Shown: piece by piece, positions 6,320 through 6,494 of the stretch | Layout of the letters: the number at the start of each line of letters is the position of its first letter | Position numbering within the stretch: the stretch's first letter is position 1 | From: Caldilineaceae bacterium | GTDB taxonomy: Bacteria > Chloroflexota > Anaerolineae > Caldilineales > Caldilineaceae | DNA length: 6,494 bases | Direction: 5' to 3' | NCBI GenBank assembly: GCA_026645635.1 | Contig: JAPKMV010000197.1 | Coordinates: 1-6,494 of the forward strand | Translations under genes and position numbers: made by a program | Notes under the pieces: generated by a model | Seen by the model: only the letters and a program-made list of their open reading frames with translations | Database searches by the model: none | Told to the model about the DNA's origin: nothing

Positions 6320-6494
6320 TTATTCTTTCACGATTTCGATGTCAGAGATATACCGCCCGTCGTAGGGCGAGTCGCCTTCGACGATCCACATGCTCTTGGC
6401 CGGGCTGTCGGTCTGCGATTTGGTAGAGGCATGAACTTTGACGACGTGACCTTGATGCGCCAGGCGTTGGCGGCTGGCGAATTCGTAGAAGTCG
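6320..6494 (-). CDS. Unidentified protein, C-terminal 57 residues (cut by right edge)
   Basis: One minus-strand frame is open from the right edge to a TAA at 6320-6322. It begins DFYEFASRQRLAHQGHVVKV, includes KSMWIVEGDSPYDGRYISDI and ends EIVKE. The alternation of hydrophobic and polar residues suggests a beta-rich C-terminal domain. Composition and codon use look like a real gene and the stop is followed by an intergenic repeat, which supports it being the true end of a coding region. I do not recognise the family. It reads in the same direction as the ATPase genes and is 185 bases upstream of the first of them, with the palindromic element in between, so it may or may not share their transcript. 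No terminator hairpin apart from the palindromic element was seen after its stop. Confidence 0.6.
   Translation of the reverse strand, partial: DFYEFASRQRLAHQGHVVKVHASTKSQTDSPAKSMWIVEGDSPYDGRYISDIEIVKE

Overview
The window looks like GC-rich bacterial chromosome. Every well-supported gene is on the minus strand. Taxonomic clues are indirect: a stand-alone ATPase opening with MRFF...GPVN...HYCLPPL, BREX-type ATPases, and an intergenic repeat of the CGCAAAGACGCAAAG kind. I have seen this mix most often in Chloroflexota, so that is a low-to-moderate-confidence inference and not something the sequence proves.

Layout from left to right. Positions 1-1250 hold the N-terminal 416 residues of a secreted pullulanase-type debranching enzyme that runs off the left edge. 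Next comes a stretch of about 575 bases (1251-1825) with no intact gene. Its first part (1253-1492, plus strand) is the decayed start of an IS5-type transposase, lying head to head with the pullulanase start. I recognise nothing in the rest.

Positions 1826-6134 hold three ATPase genes in one direction, with gaps of only 20 and 11 bases, so they are probably one transcription unit. In transcription order they are a 432-aa BrxD-like ATPase (4836-6134), a 466-aa ATPase of the same BREX-associated superfamily with a small Tudor/CarD-like N-terminal module (3424-4824), and a 525-aa AAA ATPase with a C-terminal PD-(D/E)XK nuclease-like domain (1826-3403). Upstream of them is a 145-base imperfect palindromic element with perfect 19-base terminal inverted repeats (6152-6296), ending only three bases from the first gene's ribosome binding site. 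The right edge holds the last 57 residues of an unidentified protein (6320-6494).

The most interesting reading is that the three ATPases are part of an anti-phage or DNA-processing locus that uses BREX-type ATPases without other BREX genes in view (no PglX, PglZ or BrxL here). The two BREX-type ATPases have near-identical P-loops (GDYGxGKSHF) and probably act together. The third gene would supply a nuclease. This is inference from domain content and spacing. The flanks beyond the window, especially the right one, are needed to decide.
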